The notes under the pieces are model-generated. The model saw only the letters and a program-made list of their open reading frames with translations, was not told the DNA's origin and made no database searches. The position numbers were made by a program, and so were the translations under genes. 64,000 nucleotides of DNA from Pectinatus frisingensis (GTDB lineage: Bacteria; Bacillota; Negativicutes; Selenomonadales; Selenomonadaceae): NCBI RefSeq assembly GCF_015732285.1, contig NZ_WIQU01000065.1:133058-197057 (forward strand), given 5' to 3'. This document shows positions 55,465 through 64,000 of this stretch, in pieces. The stretch's first letter is position 1; every line of letters starts with the position of its first letter.

Positions 55465-56679
55465 TTAGTGTGAGTAAATATTGTGGGAGAATTTTTGGTC
55501 GGCTTTTTTATAGATGAATTCACGGACACCGATAACATTTATAAATAACAGTAAACTGGTGGAGAAAAATAAATTTCTGATGCCAAAATATGCGGCGATT
55601 TGGCCGCCAAAAACGGAACCACAGAATACACCGAGAAATTGTGCAGTCTGATTGTAACTAAAAATACGTCCGGCGATTTCCGAGGGAATATTTTGCCGCA
55701 GAATGGTATTTATTGACGGCAGCATTGCACCGGTGGCAATACCGACGAGAAAACGCAGTCCCATGAGCTGCCACTCATTTTGTACAAAAGCCTGGGGGAT
55801 AAATAATATTGCGGCACAGATAAGAGCAGCCAAAATTACTTTATGGGCACCAATATGATCAGACAGTTTGCCCAGCCAGGGGGCAGCCAGTATGCTTGAT
55901 AGTCCCGAAGAGGCAAAAACCATGCCGGAAATGAATGCCAAATGTTCAGTATGCGGAGTCAAAGTACCAATATATACAGTAATAACGGGTTCAATGGAGA
56001 ATAAGGCCACCTGTACGATGAATGTCGTTATAAACATGCTGATGATCAAAGATTTGTTGGCGAGTGACCGCCAGATAGCGGAAAAAGATAAAAGGTTTTT
56101 TCTGGTCGGGATAAAATCTTCCCTGACAAAAAATAGTGTTAATAAAAAAGCAATCAGCAATAACAGGCCCATTACAATAAAAACCTTACGTATACCTAAA
56201 ATTTCTACGAGATAGCCACCAATAAGGGGGCCTAAAAGCATACCACTGACAGAACCGGTAGATAACGTTCCCAATGCCCAGCCGGCTTTATTTTCAGGTG
56301 TTTGTGTGGCAATCAGCGTTATGGCGCCGGAGTTAAAACCTGAAATGGTTCCCATAAGCATGCGCAGTCCTACTAATTGGTATACAGAACTGACAAGACT
56401 AATGCTGCCTACTACTATTGACATACCCAAACTGGCACGCAGCAGCATAGGTTTTCTGCCATATTTGTCGGCTAGTTTTCCCCAGAAAGGTGAGAAAAAA
56501 GCCATAATGAATGTAGTACTGCCAAATGCTATACCAGACCATGTTTCGATGTCGGGCAGTGAGTGTACGCCTAGTTTTTGAATAAATAATGGTAATATTG
56601 GCGCTACTTGGCTTAATGCTGACGAGGTGGCAAAAGAACCAAGCCAGCAGATAATTAAATTTCTTTTCCAATTTTCCAT
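55465..56679 (-). CDS. MFS multidrug transporter (MdtG/TetA-like)
   Basis: 404 residues, twelve-helix major facilitator. Motif A GKLADKYGRKPMLLRA between helices 2 and 3, repeated weakly as GKLSDHIGAHKVIL in the second half; motif C-like GPLIGGYLVEILG marks a drug/proton antiporter. It follows the TetR gene by 18 nt on the same strand, so its expression should be released when TetR leaves its operator. Confidence 0.88.
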   Translation of the reverse strand: MENWKRNLIICWLGSFATSSALSQVAPILPLFIQKLGVHSLPDIETWSGIAFGSTTFIMAFFSPFWGKLADKYGRKPMLLRASLGMSIVVGSISLVSSVYQLVGLRMLMGTISGFNSGAITLIATQTPENKAGWALGTLSTGSVSGMLLGPLIGGYLVEILGIRKVFIVMGLLLLIAFLLTLFFVREDFIPTRKNLLSFSAIWRSLANKSLIISMFITTFIVQVALFSIEPVITVYIGTLTPHTEHLAFISGMVFASSGLSSILAAPWLGKLSDHIGAHKVILAALICAAILFIPQAFVQNEWQLMGLRFLVGIATGAMLPSINTILRQNIPSEIAGRIFSYNQTAQFLGVFCGSVFGGQIAAYFGIRNLFFSTSLLLFINVIGVREFIYKKADQKFSHNIYSH

Positions 56680-56697
56680 AGAAGCACCTGCTTAAAA

Positions 56698-57270
56698 TTA
56701 TTTTTTTTCGATTGATTTTATGCCATTGATAAATGTCTGCAGCAATAAACGGTAACTTTCGTCTTTATCAATAGGCTGATGAAACCACCCCGAATTTTCC
56801 AGAGAAATAAAACCGTGCATTATACTGCGGAGTCCCCGTACAGCATGGGTCAGGTAATCTTCATGCAGTTGATAGGCAGATAAAATTTTAAACAAGATTT
56901 CCATGAGTGCATGGGTAGAAGCTTGGAATTTTTCATCGTCTTTAAATTCCCAGGATAATGAAATAATTGCTTGATATTGGCCTGGATGATCATGGGCAAA
57001 ATTACGGTAAGACTCGGCAGCTCCTAAAATAGCTTCTTCTCTGGCTTTTCCGATGACTGCTTGTATCAGATGCTGTCTTAGCTGGGCATTTGCGTAAATA
57101 ATTAGTTCGCATTTCAAATGGGCTAAATTTTTAATATGATTATATAAAGACTGTTTTTTTATGTTTAACTTTTCGGCAGTGCGGGTCAGGGTAACTGCGT
57201 CGAGACCCTCCGTATCAGCAATATTGGCTGCAGTCATGATAATAGTTGAAAGATTAATAATTGAACGCAT
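56698..57270 (-). CDS. TetR-family regulator with WHG-type ligand domain
   Basis: 190 residues. Helix-turn-helix about 20-48 (EGLDAVTLTRTAEKLNIKKQSLYNHIKNLAHLK), C-terminal ligand domain of the TetR_C_33/WHG type. It likely represses itself and the downstream MFS pump through the operator described next. ATG at 57270 (MRSIINL) with AAGGAG upstream; the longer open frame would read through the promoter. Confidence 0.9.
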   Translation of the reverse strand: MRSIINLSTIIMTAANIADTEGLDAVTLTRTAEKLNIKKQSLYNHIKNLAHLKCELIIYANAQLRQHLIQAVIGKAREEAILGAAESYRNFAHDHPGQYQAIISLSWEFKDDEKFQASTHALMEILFKILSAYQLHEDYLTHAVRGLRSIMHGFISLENSGWFHQPIDKDESYRLLLQTFINGIKSIEKK

Positions 57271-57298
57271 TATATCACTCCTTAAACTGACAGTGTAC

Positions 57299-57327
57299 AT
57301 TATAAAACTTACATAGTAAGTTGTCAA
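57299..57327 (-). promoter_or_regulatory. TetR-MFS promoter with operator in the spacer
   Basis: Minus strand: perfect TTGACA (57322-57327), 17-bp spacer, perfect TATAAT (57299-57304). The spacer and its edge hold a palindrome AACTTAC-ATA-GTAAGTT (57306-57322), so a bound TetR would block polymerase. Confidence 0.85.
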
Positions 57328-57341
57328 CGCATAGAATTTAG

Positions 57342-57370
57342 TTGACAGTCACAATAAAATTTGTTATAAC
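57342..57370 (+). promoter_or_regulatory. Promoter of the MarR-Fsr genes
   Basis: TTGACA (57342-57347), 17-bp spacer, TATAAC (57365-57370), 46 nt before the MarR start. An imperfect palindrome around AGGTACCT (about 57374-57391) just after it could be a MarR site. Confidence 0.7.
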
Positions 57371-57415
57371 ATAATAATTAGGTACCTTAATAAAATAATA
57401 TGAGGATATGTTTTT

Positions 57416-57853
57416 ATGCGCGAAAAAGAAATTAGCGAATTGCATAATTTATTCCATAAAATGGGAAATTTGCGGGAAAGATTTTTTCATCAGTTTAGTG
57501 AAGGTTCAGTTATGCCATTGGGGCAGTGCAGAGTAGTGCATTGTTTAATTCAAAGTGGAGAAATAGCGCAAAATGAATTAATTAAAAAGATGACTATACG
57601 ACCGGGATCATTAAGTGAGCTATTGGGAAAATTAAAAAAGAATGGTTATGTAGAAAGAATAAAAGATGATAAAGACAGACGGAGAATGTTGATAAGATTG
57701 ACAGAAAAAGGACGGACAGCGGCGGTGATGCATCATCAGATACATGTGAGAATTTTTGATAAGATGTTTAGTGCATTATCTGATGAGGAGCTGACGGATT
57801 TACATAGAATATTGGAAAAACTTGTCCATTCCTGGGATGATATAAATAAATAA
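57416..57853 (+). CDS. MarR-family regulator
   Basis: 145 residues, winged helix: LGQCRVVHCLIQSGEIAQNELIKKMTIRPGSLSELLGKLKKNGYVERIKDDKDRRRMLIRLTEKGR, with the DxRxR wing. Helices at both ends form the dimer. It is followed after 40 nt by an Fsr-type exporter, its likely target. Confidence 0.92.
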   Translation: MREKEISELHNLFHKMGNLRERFFHQFSEGSVMPLGQCRVVHCLIQSGEIAQNELIKKMTIRPGSLSELLGKLKKNGYVERIKDDKDRRRMLIRLTEKGRTAAVMHHQIHVRIFDKMFSALSDEELTDLHRILEKLVHSWDDINK

Positions 57854-57893
57854 AAATAAAGTTGTTGAAAAAACATATAAGGGAAGTGTTCTC

Positions 57894-59078
57894 TTGAAAA
57901 ATAAGTATTTGTATTTTATGGCGGCAGCACATTTATGTAATGATATAAATTCAGGTGCTTTACCAGCACTACTGCCATTTTTCGTGACTTTTTACGGCAT
58001 GGATTATAAGGCTGTGGGCGGGCTTATGTTTGCCGGCAGTTTTCTGTCTTCAATAGTGCAGCCAATTTTTGGCTATCTGGCTGATCGGGTATCGAGACCA
58101 TGGTTTATGTCATTTGGGGTATTATTGTGCGGTGTATCTTTGGGAGCTACCAGTTTATTTACAAACTATTGGGCAATATTCGCAGCGGTTACTTTTATGG
58201 GAATAGGCAGTTCGATTTTTCATCCTGAGGCCGCCCGATTGGTAAATCGTATTTCAGGCGGTAAAAAAGGCCTGGGTATGAGTATATTTTCCGTTGGCGG
58301 TAATGGCGGATTCGGAGTAGGGCCTTTATTGGCGGTGGCATTGGTTACTGCTTTTGGCATGAAGGGGATAATTTCCTTTGCTGCTATTGCAATATTGATG
58401 AGCGGAGCACTTTTTTTCCTGGTACCGCGGATAAAAAAAGCAGCGGATAGAATGGAAAAATATGCTGTAAAAATCTCGAGTAATCAGGAAACAGTACAAG
58501 GTGAAAATAATTGGCATGCTTTTTCTCGGTTGACAGTGGTTATTGTCTGCCGTTCCATAGCCTTTTGTGCAGTGGAAAGTTTTTTACCATTGTTTTGTGT
58601 ACATGTATTGCTTCAATCAAATGGCGTCGGCAGTTCAACGCTGACAATATTATCATTGATCGGGGTGGTAACGACACTTATTGGCGGAGTACTGGCGGAT
58701 AGGTTTGGTTATATCAAAGTTATAAAATATTGCATGGCAGGATTGGTAATTTCATTGGTAGCAGTGGTAATGACAAGAAATATTATCGTACTGTATATGT
58801 TATTGATACCACTCGGATTTGCGGCATTTGCTTCATATAGTTCCTATGTGGTATTGGGACAGAGTTATTTGGCAAAAAATATTGGTTTTGCTTCCGGTGT
58901 AACATTGGGATTATCGTTCAGTGTCGGTGGTATAGTGGTTCCGTCTTTGGGCTGGTTCGCTGATAGTTATGGATTGCCGGCTGTAATGAAATTAATTGTT
59001 TTAATTGCAGGAGTAGGTGCGCTGGGAACGTTTTTCCTGCCGCCGATATCTAAGAAAAAACTCAATAAATCGATGTGA
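57894..59078 (+). CDS. MFS exporter, fosmidomycin-resistance (Fsr) type
   Basis: 394 residues, twelve helices. The start KYLYFMAAAHLCNDINSGALPALLPFF is the Fsr signature, with FGYLADRVSRPW as motif A and SIFHPEAARLVNRISGGKKG after helix 4. E. coli Fsr exports fosmidomycin; natural substrates are unknown. TTG start with GGGAAG upstream. Controlled, by position, by the MarR protein. Confidence 0.88.
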   Translation: MKNKYLYFMAAAHLCNDINSGALPALLPFFVTFYGMDYKAVGGLMFAGSFLSSIVQPIFGYLADRVSRPWFMSFGVLLCGVSLGATSLFTNYWAIFAAVTFMGIGSSIFHPEAARLVNRISGGKKGLGMSIFSVGGNGGFGVGPLLAVALVTAFGMKGIISFAAIAILMSGALFFLVPRIKKAADRMEKYAVKISSNQETVQGENNWHAFSRLTVVIVCRSIAFCAVESFLPLFCVHVLLQSNGVGSSTLTILSLIGVVTTLIGGVLADRFGYIKVIKYCMAGLVISLVAVVMTRNIIVLYMLLIPLGFAAFASYSSYVVLGQSYLAKNIGFASGVTLGLSFSVGGIVVPSLGWFADSYGLPAVMKLIVLIAGVGALGTFFLPPISKKKLNKSM

Positions 59079-59102
59079 ATACAGCATATTGCCATATAAT
59101 AA

Positions 59103-59137
59103 ACGAGTGGGGAGCTAAATGCCCTGCCCGTTTTTTT
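59103..59137 (+). terminator. Terminator after Fsr gene
   Basis: ACGAGTGGGG pairs with CCCTGCCCGT (one mismatch, two G-U), then TTTTTTT. Confidence 0.75.
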
Positions 59138-59255
59138 ATTATGAATGGATTAAAGGTAAATTTGGGAAATGCTGATAAGTGTGGTAAAATTTTGATGATA
59201 TTAGTTTATATAGATAAAATTTATAGAGAGAAATCATTCCTGCGGGAGAATTTAT

Positions 59256-60830
59256 ATGAAAGAAACATATTTATCAAAAGCTGTGACTGCTTTTGGTGAG
59301 GATAAAGCCAGGTATTTCCGTCTGCAGTTATGTCTGGAGGGAATTTTAATTGGTGTTGCAACCGGGCTGGTAGTATCGGCTTACAGAGGCCTTTTAGAAG
59401 GTTCAGAAGAACTGCGTCCTTGGGTATATAAACATTTTTCATGGGATAATTGGACAATATTTTTATTATATTGTTTGTTGATGCTGCTGTTTGCATTTTT
59501 ATTGTATCGGATTGTAAAGAAAGAACCGATGGCATCTGGTAGTGGGATACCGCAGATTAAGGGAATATTGCTGGGAAAAATGCATATGAATTGGTTCAGC
59601 GTTTTATTTTACAAGTTTGTCGGAGGGGTAATTGCTATCGGTTCGGGACTTTCGCTGGGGCGTGAAGGACCAAGTGTTCAGCTGGGGGCGGCTTTGGCAC
59701 AAGGTATAAGCCGTAGCAGGAGACGCTCACGTATGGAGGAAAGGTTTTTACTTACCAGCGGAGCCTGTGCCGGTCTGGCAGCTGCTTTTAATGCACCGCT
59801 GGCAGGAATTATTTTTGGGTTTGAAGAATTATACCGCAATTTTTCTCCTGTTGTGCTGATGGCAACAGCAACGGCTTCAGTGACAGCAACGGCTGTTACG
59901 GCCATCTTTTTTGGTGAAATACCGGTGTTTCATATCGGTAATCTGCCGGTGTTGCCGATGAAAATGTATGGCTTGTTGATTTTATTGGGATTGTTTGTTG
60001 GTTTTTTAGGTTTGGGATTTAATCGTTTATTATTTAAAGCAATGGATTGGTTTGACGGGCAAAAAATTTTAAAAAAAATGTGGAAACCGGCATTGCCATT
60101 AGCAGTAGCAGTTATTTTGGGATTTGTTTTACCGCAAGTTTTAGGCGGTGGTAATCGTCTGGTTGATATATTAGTGAAAGAACATTATGGATTAGCTTTT
60201 TTGTGCATATTATATCTGGGGAAAATATTTTTTACAGCGTTATCATTTGGTTCAGGTGTTCCGGGAGGTATATTTTTACCGATGCTGGTTTTGGGAGCAT
60301 TGGCTGGTGGTGTATTCAGCCATATTGTTATAGCTGTTGGTGTGGACATTTCTGCTTATGAGGTCAATTTTATCGTTTTTGCGATGGCGGCATATTTTTC
60401 AGCGGTAGTTAAGGCACCGATTACCGGCAGTATTTTGATTATGGAAATGACTGGGTCATTTCAGCATATGATGGCCTTGATATGTGTATCAATGGCAGCA
60501 TATGTTGCAGTTGATATGGCTAAAGGAAGAGCTGTGTATGATGCATTATTATGTCGTTCTTTAAATAAGCATGCACGGATAAAAAAAGTTTTGCGTTATA
60601 AACGTGTAATAATAGAACGGGTAGTGGGCAATGGCAGTAATGCTGATGACAAATGCATTAAATCCATTGAATGGCCGAAGCATATTCTGATTATAGATAT
60701 CAGGCGCGGTGAAGAAGAAATTGTTCCAGACGGAGAGACACGCCTGCAGGTCGGTGATTATTTGTATATTTTGGCATATGAAGACCAAATTGAAATACTG
60801 CAGGGTATATTATCAGAGGAAAATAATTAA
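59256..60830 (+). CDS. ClC chloride/proton antiporter with TrkA-C-like tail
   Basis: 524 residues. Selectivity-filter motifs GSGIPQIKG, GREGPSVQLGA (gating Glu) and GSGVPGGIFLPML, and the second Glu region GFEELYRNF, which suits a Cl-/H+ exchanger rather than a channel. A soluble C-terminal domain (about 445-515, ILIIDIRRGEEEIVPDGETRLQVGDYLYILA) resembles TrkA-C, a ligand or nucleotide-binding regulatory module. Likely role in acid or ion stress. Start ATG behind GGGAG. Stands alone. Confidence 0.92.
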   Translation: MKETYLSKAVTAFGEDKARYFRLQLCLEGILIGVATGLVVSAYRGLLEGSEELRPWVYKHFSWDNWTIFLLYCLLMLLFAFLLYRIVKKEPMASGSGIPQIKGILLGKMHMNWFSVLFYKFVGGVIAIGSGLSLGREGPSVQLGAALAQGISRSRRRSRMEERFLLTSGACAGLAAAFNAPLAGIIFGFEELYRNFSPVVLMATATASVTATAVTAIFFGEIPVFHIGNLPVLPMKMYGLLILLGLFVGFLGLGFNRLLFKAMDWFDGQKILKKMWKPALPLAVAVILGFVLPQVLGGGNRLVDILVKEHYGLAFLCILYLGKIFFTALSFGSGVPGGIFLPMLVLGALAGGVFSHIVIAVGVDISAYEVNFIVFAMAAYFSAVVKAPITGSILIMEMTGSFQHMMALICVSMAAYVAVDMAKGRAVYDALLCRSLNKHARIKKVLRYKRVIIERVVGNGSNADDKCIKSIEWPKHILIIDIRRGEEEIVPDGETRLQVGDYLYILAYEDQIEILQGILSEENN

Positions 60831-60906
60831 GAGGATATTGTCAAGTTTCTTAATTTTATTCGTGCGACTTTTGTTCATAGATACGTTATGTTGACTTTTA
60901 TAAAAG

Positions 60907-60951
60907 GCTGTTTTCATTGACTGCTGTGTTGATGAAGGCAGCTGATTTTTT
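60907..60951 (+). terminator. Terminator after ClC gene
   Basis: GCTG-TT-TTCAT pairs with ATGAA-GG-CAGC, followed by TGATTTTTT. Confidence 0.65.
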
Positions 60952-60967
60952 AACAATGATGTTTTGT

Positions 60968-61025
60968 TTGACAAAATTTCCTGCCGGTGTGATAATTATG
61001 TTAGTTAGTATAACTAACATAATTA
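60968..61025 (+). promoter_or_regulatory. TetR-EmrAB promoter with 33-bp palindromic operator
   Basis: TTGACA (60968-60973), 17-bp spacer, GATAAT (60991-60996). A palindrome with perfect 15-bp arms (60993-61007 and 61011-61025; left arm TAATTATGTTAGTTA) starts inside the -10 and covers the transcription start. It is 34 nt before the TetR gene it probably serves. Confidence 0.85.
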
Positions 61026-61059
61026 ATGATTATATATTGCGTAGAAATGAGGTTAAAGC

Positions 61060-61665
61060 ATGGAAGATAATCTGAGCACTGCGGATAGGATCATTCAGGC
61101 GGCTTTGAAGTTAATGATTGAAAAAGGATTTGCGGCAGTGTCGATGAAAGATATAGCAGCTGCCGCCAAAACATGTGAAATGACTGTTTTTAGACATTTT
61201 TCCAGTAAGCAGGGAGTATTGGAAGCAGTTATAGAAAGATGCTCTTTTGTTCCTTCTTTAAAAGAAATATTCGAAAATAAATTAACTGGAAATCTGCGGA
61301 CAGATTTATTGATGATAAGCAGTACTTATCATCAAATAATGGAAAAAAATAAAAATGCTGTAATATTGCTGATAAAGGAAAAAACTTTTCTTGCAGCAAA
61401 AGACTGGGAGAAATTACCACCATATCATTTTAAGAGATTTATGGTAGCATATTTGAAGGATTTGGAATCACAGGGGAAATTGTCAGCAGACGTTAATATA
61501 GAAGTAGCTGCTTTATCATTTATTACTATGAATTTCGGTTTTTTTTATTCGAAAATAACTTTGGATAGGAGATTTGTTGATATATCTACAAAAACTTATA
61601 TTGAAAATTCTACACAGCTGTTTGCCAAAGCGTTGTTAAAATGTGAAATTAAAAATAATGTCTGA
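61060..61665 (+). CDS. TetR-family regulator of EmrAB-type pump
   Basis: 201 residues. HTH about 10-55: ADRIIQAALKLMIEKGFAAVSMKDIAAAAKTCEMTVFRHFSSKQGVLEAVI. The C-terminal helical ligand domain is typical of the AcrR-like group. First gene of the operon with the adaptor and pump genes that follow; it should bind the long palindrome overlapping its own promoter and sense a pump substrate. Confidence 0.92.
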   Translation: MEDNLSTADRIIQAALKLMIEKGFAAVSMKDIAAAAKTCEMTVFRHFSSKQGVLEAVIERCSFVPSLKEIFENKLTGNLRTDLLMISSTYHQIMEKNKNAVILLIKEKTFLAAKDWEKLPPYHFKRFMVAYLKDLESQGKLSADVNIEVAALSFITMNFGFFYSKITLDRRFVDISTKTYIENSTQLFAKALLKCEIKNNV

Positions 61666-61727
61666 AGGATTGTGACAAACAACGTTTTTTTATTATGCGG
61701 GAGCAGTTAAAAATAAAAGGTGATGAA

Positions 61728-62777
61728 ATGAAAATTAATGCAAAGATGAAAAAAGCGGCTGCAGTTGTTCTTATTTTATTAGCTGGGGCAGGTATTTATT
61801 ATTTTTTATACCGTGGTGAAGTATCCACAGATGATGCAGCGATTGACGGGCATGTAGTAGAAATAAGCCCGAAAGTAGCGGGATATATAAAAACCGTATA
61901 TGTAAAAGATAACCAAATAGTTAAAGCTGGTGATGTCATTATGGAAATTGACAGTCGGGACTATGATTTGCAGGTTAAAAATGCCCAAGCGGCTTTGCAG
62001 GCTGCTCAATCAGCATTGGCGGCGGAAAAAGATGATGCTGAGACTACTTTAATAACAGCTCCGGCGGGAGTAGAGGCATCACAGGAAAAAGTTAATGCTG
62101 CCCGGGCGGCGTGGGAAAAAACTGCGTCTGATAAGCAGCGTATGCAGATGCTGATAGAAAATGGTGCATGTTCGCAGCAGGAGTATGATCAGGCGGTCGA
62201 ATCAGAAAAGTCAGCACGGGCGGCATTGCAGCAAATGCAGGCGGAGCTGAACTCTGCTAATTCTGCACCAAGTGTGATTGCCAAAAGCAATGATAGTGTA
62301 AAACAGCTTGAAGCACAGGTAGAAAAAGCTGCGGCGGAACTTGAACAGGCCCGGACTAATTTACAATATACAAAAATAACTGCACCAATAGATGGACGGA
62401 TAACGAAAAAGAGTGTTGAAGCCGGAGCTTATGTCCAGTCTGGAACGCAATTGTGTTCTCTGGTTAGTTCAAACTTATGGGTGACAGCAAATTTTAAGGA
62501 AAATCAGCTTAAGGGTATGCGCCCGGGAGATAAGGTGGATATATCTGTGGATGCGTTTCCCAATATGAAATTGACCGGAGTCGTTGATAGTTTTCAGGCG
62601 GGAACAGGTTCGTATTTTTCATTATTTCCAGCAGAAAATGCCACAGGTAATTTTGTTAAAACGGTTCAGCGAATTCCGGTAAAAATAGTATTTAATGACA
62701 TAAATAATGAGCAATTATCTGTGCTGGGTCTGGGAATGTCGGTTATTCCTACTGTACATTTATTTGGGGCAAAATGA
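61728..62777 (+). CDS. emrA: EmrA-type membrane fusion protein
   Basis: 349 residues. One N-terminal membrane helix (about 8-27, AAAVVLILLAGAGIYYFLY), STDDAAIDGHVVEISPKVAGYIKTVYVKDNQ as the first lipoyl half, an Ala/Gln/Glu-rich coiled coil (about 80-215), and KITAPIDGRITKKSVEAGAYVQSG as the second half. Periplasmic partner of an MFS pump reaching toward an outer-membrane channel. ATG at 61728 behind AAGGTGATG; an earlier start (61695) would add 11 residues. Its stop overlaps emrB. Confidence 0.9.
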   Translation: MKINAKMKKAAAVVLILLAGAGIYYFLYRGEVSTDDAAIDGHVVEISPKVAGYIKTVYVKDNQIVKAGDVIMEIDSRDYDLQVKNAQAALQAAQSALAAEKDDAETTLITAPAGVEASQEKVNAARAAWEKTASDKQRMQMLIENGACSQQEYDQAVESEKSARAALQQMQAELNSANSAPSVIAKSNDSVKQLEAQVEKAAAELEQARTNLQYTKITAPIDGRITKKSVEAGAYVQSGTQLCSLVSSNLWVTANFKENQLKGMRPGDKVDISVDAFPNMKLTGVVDSFQAGTGSYFSLFPAENATGNFVKTVQRIPVKIVFNDINNEQLSVLGLGMSVIPTVHLFGAK

Positions 62778-64000
62778 TTATGGCAGGGAAGGTGGTAAAT
62801 CCATTTTTGATATCTACTGCAGTTAGTCTGGCCGCTTTTATGGAAATTTTGGATACGACGATAGTGACTGTGGCATTATCACATATTGCCGGCTCGTTGG
62901 GATCCGGTACAGATGAAAGTACGTGGGTACTTACGTCTTATTTAGTGTCAAATGGGATTATATTGCCGTTGTCCGGCTGGCTGGCAGCATTTATGGGACG
63001 CAAAAGGTTTTTTATATTCTGTATTTTAGGATTTACGGGGGCATCTTTTTTATGCGGTATAGCTACATCACTGCCGATGCTGATTATTTGCCGATTGTTG
63101 CAAGGATTGGCAGGCGGTGGACTTCAACCAAGCCAACAAGCGATAATAAAGGATAGTTTTCCTCCGGAAAAGTTGGGAATGGCATTTGCCATTACAGGAA
63201 TTACTACGGTAATAGCACCAATACTTGGACCGACTTTGGGTGGATATATAACGGACAGTTATAGCTGGCGCTGGATTTTTTTTATTAATGTACCAATAGG
63301 TTTTTTGGCAGTGTTTTTAGTAAAGGTATTGGTAAGTGATCCGCCAAGTGCACAAAAGAGACAAGTCGCTTCAATAGACTATATTGGACTGGGATTGGTG
63401 GCCTTGGGATTGGGGGCATTGCAGATCGTCCTTGATAAAGGACAACAGGAAGACTGGTTTGACAGTACCTTTATTATGCTATTTGCCGGCATAGCTGCCT
63501 GCGGCATTATAACTGCCATCTGTTGGATTATTCGTCAGAAGAATCCGATAGTAAAACTGAGTTTATTCAGGCTGCCAAGTTTTTCCATGCCATGCATTAT
63601 GCTGTTTTTTGTTGGATTTGCGCTTTATTCCAGCTCTGCGCTTTTACCGATGCTGGTACAGACAAATTTTGGTTATGATGCTACTTTAGCAGGATTAGTA
63701 CTTTCGCCTGCCGGAGTAATTGTAATGCTGATGATGCCGATAGTGGGTAAATTGGTGACTAAAGTTCAGGCAAAATATTTAATTGCCATCGGTATGCTGC
63801 TGAATGCTTTTGGCATGTGGTTGACAGGAATGGTAACACCGCAGACTGATTATGAAACTTTTGTCATAATGCGAGTGTTTCAGACAATAGGATTGCCATT
63901 TTTATTTATTCCAGCCAGTACGCTTGCTTTTTCTAAAATAGCACCAGCGGACAGCAGCAATGCCTCGGCTATTGTTTCATTGATGCGGAACCTGGGAGGC
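62774..64000 (+). CDS. emrB: EmrB/QacA-type MFS drug transporter (14-helix), 3' end outside window
   Basis: Open for 409 codons to the window edge without a stop. DHA2-family signatures: FMEILDTTIVTVALSHIAGSLG (helix 1), LTSYLVSNGIILPLSGWLAAFMGRKRFF as motif A, GGGLQPSQQAIIKDSFP and PILGPTLGGYITDSYSWRWIFFINVPIG as motif C and beyond. About 100 residues (the last helices) are missing. ATG at 62774 overlaps the emrA TGA (ATGA); a second ATG at 62780 is also possible. Confidence 0.93.
   Translation, partial: MIMAGKVVNPFLISTAVSLAAFMEILDTTIVTVALSHIAGSLGSGTDESTWVLTSYLVSNGIILPLSGWLAAFMGRKRFFIFCILGFTGASFLCGIATSLPMLIICRLLQGLAGGGLQPSQQAIIKDSFPPEKLGMAFAITGITTVIAPILGPTLGGYITDSYSWRWIFFINVPIGFLAVFLVKVLVSDPPSAQKRQVASIDYIGLGLVALGLGALQIVLDKGQQEDWFDSTFIMLFAGIAACGIITAICWIIRQKNPIVKLSLFRLPSFSMPCIMLFFVGFALYSSSALLPMLVQTNFGYDATLAGLVLSPAGVIVMLMMPIVGKLVTKVQAKYLIAIGMLLNAFGMWLTGMVTPQTDYETFVIMRVFQTIGLPFLFIPASTLAFSKIAPADSSNASAIVSLMRNLGG

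Noticed and set aside
62923-63156. 77-residue plus-strand frame near the right edge
   Set aside because: It is an out-of-frame shadow of the emrB frame, which is open from 62774 to the window end.

Overview
The window looks like the chromosome of an AT-rich, anaerobic diderm Firmicute, most likely one of the Negativicutes (inference). Low-GC Firmicute-style genes (strong GGAGG sites, many TTG/GTG starts, FMN riboswitch, HxlR/MarR/TetR regulators) sit beside genes that need an outer membrane or periplasm: a short LptA/OstA-like protein (6762-7283), an OmpH/Skp chaperone (36383-36811) and a tripartite-type RND pump (50925-55312). The genus cannot be settled from sequence reading alone. There are no rRNA genes, phage, integrase, transposase or CRISPR array; one tRNA gene (Thr, CGT) is present.

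Layout. 1-6.6 kb: tail of an EamA permease, then a branched-chain amino-acid cluster with two complete acetohydroxyacid synthases around ilvC (ilvN-ilvB, ilvC, ilvB-ilvN). 6.7-11.3 kb: LptA-like protein, dGTPase, and the overlapping shikimate genes aroC-aroK-aroB. 11.3-16.9 kb: isoaspartyl dipeptidase, DUF1858 protein, a catalytically degenerate Lgt homologue, ASCH and SHOCT proteins, RodA and a YfcE phosphodiesterase. 16.9-20.8 kb: the riboflavin operon ribD-ribE-ribBA-ribH (minus strand) behind an FMN riboswitch with terminator and promoter. 20.9-23.7 kb: a small defence-type patch, a YefM/YoeB-type toxin-antitoxin pair plus a one-piece DUF262-DUF1524-DUF4357 nuclease. 23.9-33.5 kb: methyltransferase, chemoreceptor, diguanylate cyclase, BFD-like ferredoxin, SnoaL-like protein, hydrolase, a Ser/Thr-rich protein, a chloramphenicol-acetyltransferase-like gene with an apparent translational attenuator, and an XRE regulator with membrane segments. 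33.9-35.9 kb: a very AT-rich DJ-1/isochorismatase/HxlR group.

36-50.7 kb: tRNA-Thr, OmpH, HAD phosphatase, iron alcohol dehydrogenase, a PflA-like radical SAM protein, MetA (acetyl-type by residue 111), DNA polymerase I without proofreading residues, nicotinate phosphoribosyltransferase, a 27-residue membrane peptide, an unusual chemoreceptor fused to a PhnD-like binding domain, nitroreductase, glutathione peroxidase and an sCache chemoreceptor. 50.9-64 kb is an efflux and regulator block: RND pump, TetR-MFS, MarR-Fsr, a ClC antiporter with a TrkA-C-type tail, and TetR-EmrA-EmrB (EmrB cut by the window edge).

Points that stand out: a four-copy, roughly 130-bp palindromic interspersed repeat, three copies of which lie between convergent genes; the fused chemoreceptor/PhnD protein; the Leu-for-Trp change in one acetohydroxyacid synthase; the degenerate Lgt; the cat-like leader attenuator; and several promoters with palindromic operators built into them. 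Nothing here is an obviously new multi-gene system. The best candidates for undescribed biology are the repeat family, the PhnD chemoreceptor and the nuclease/toxin-antitoxin patch.
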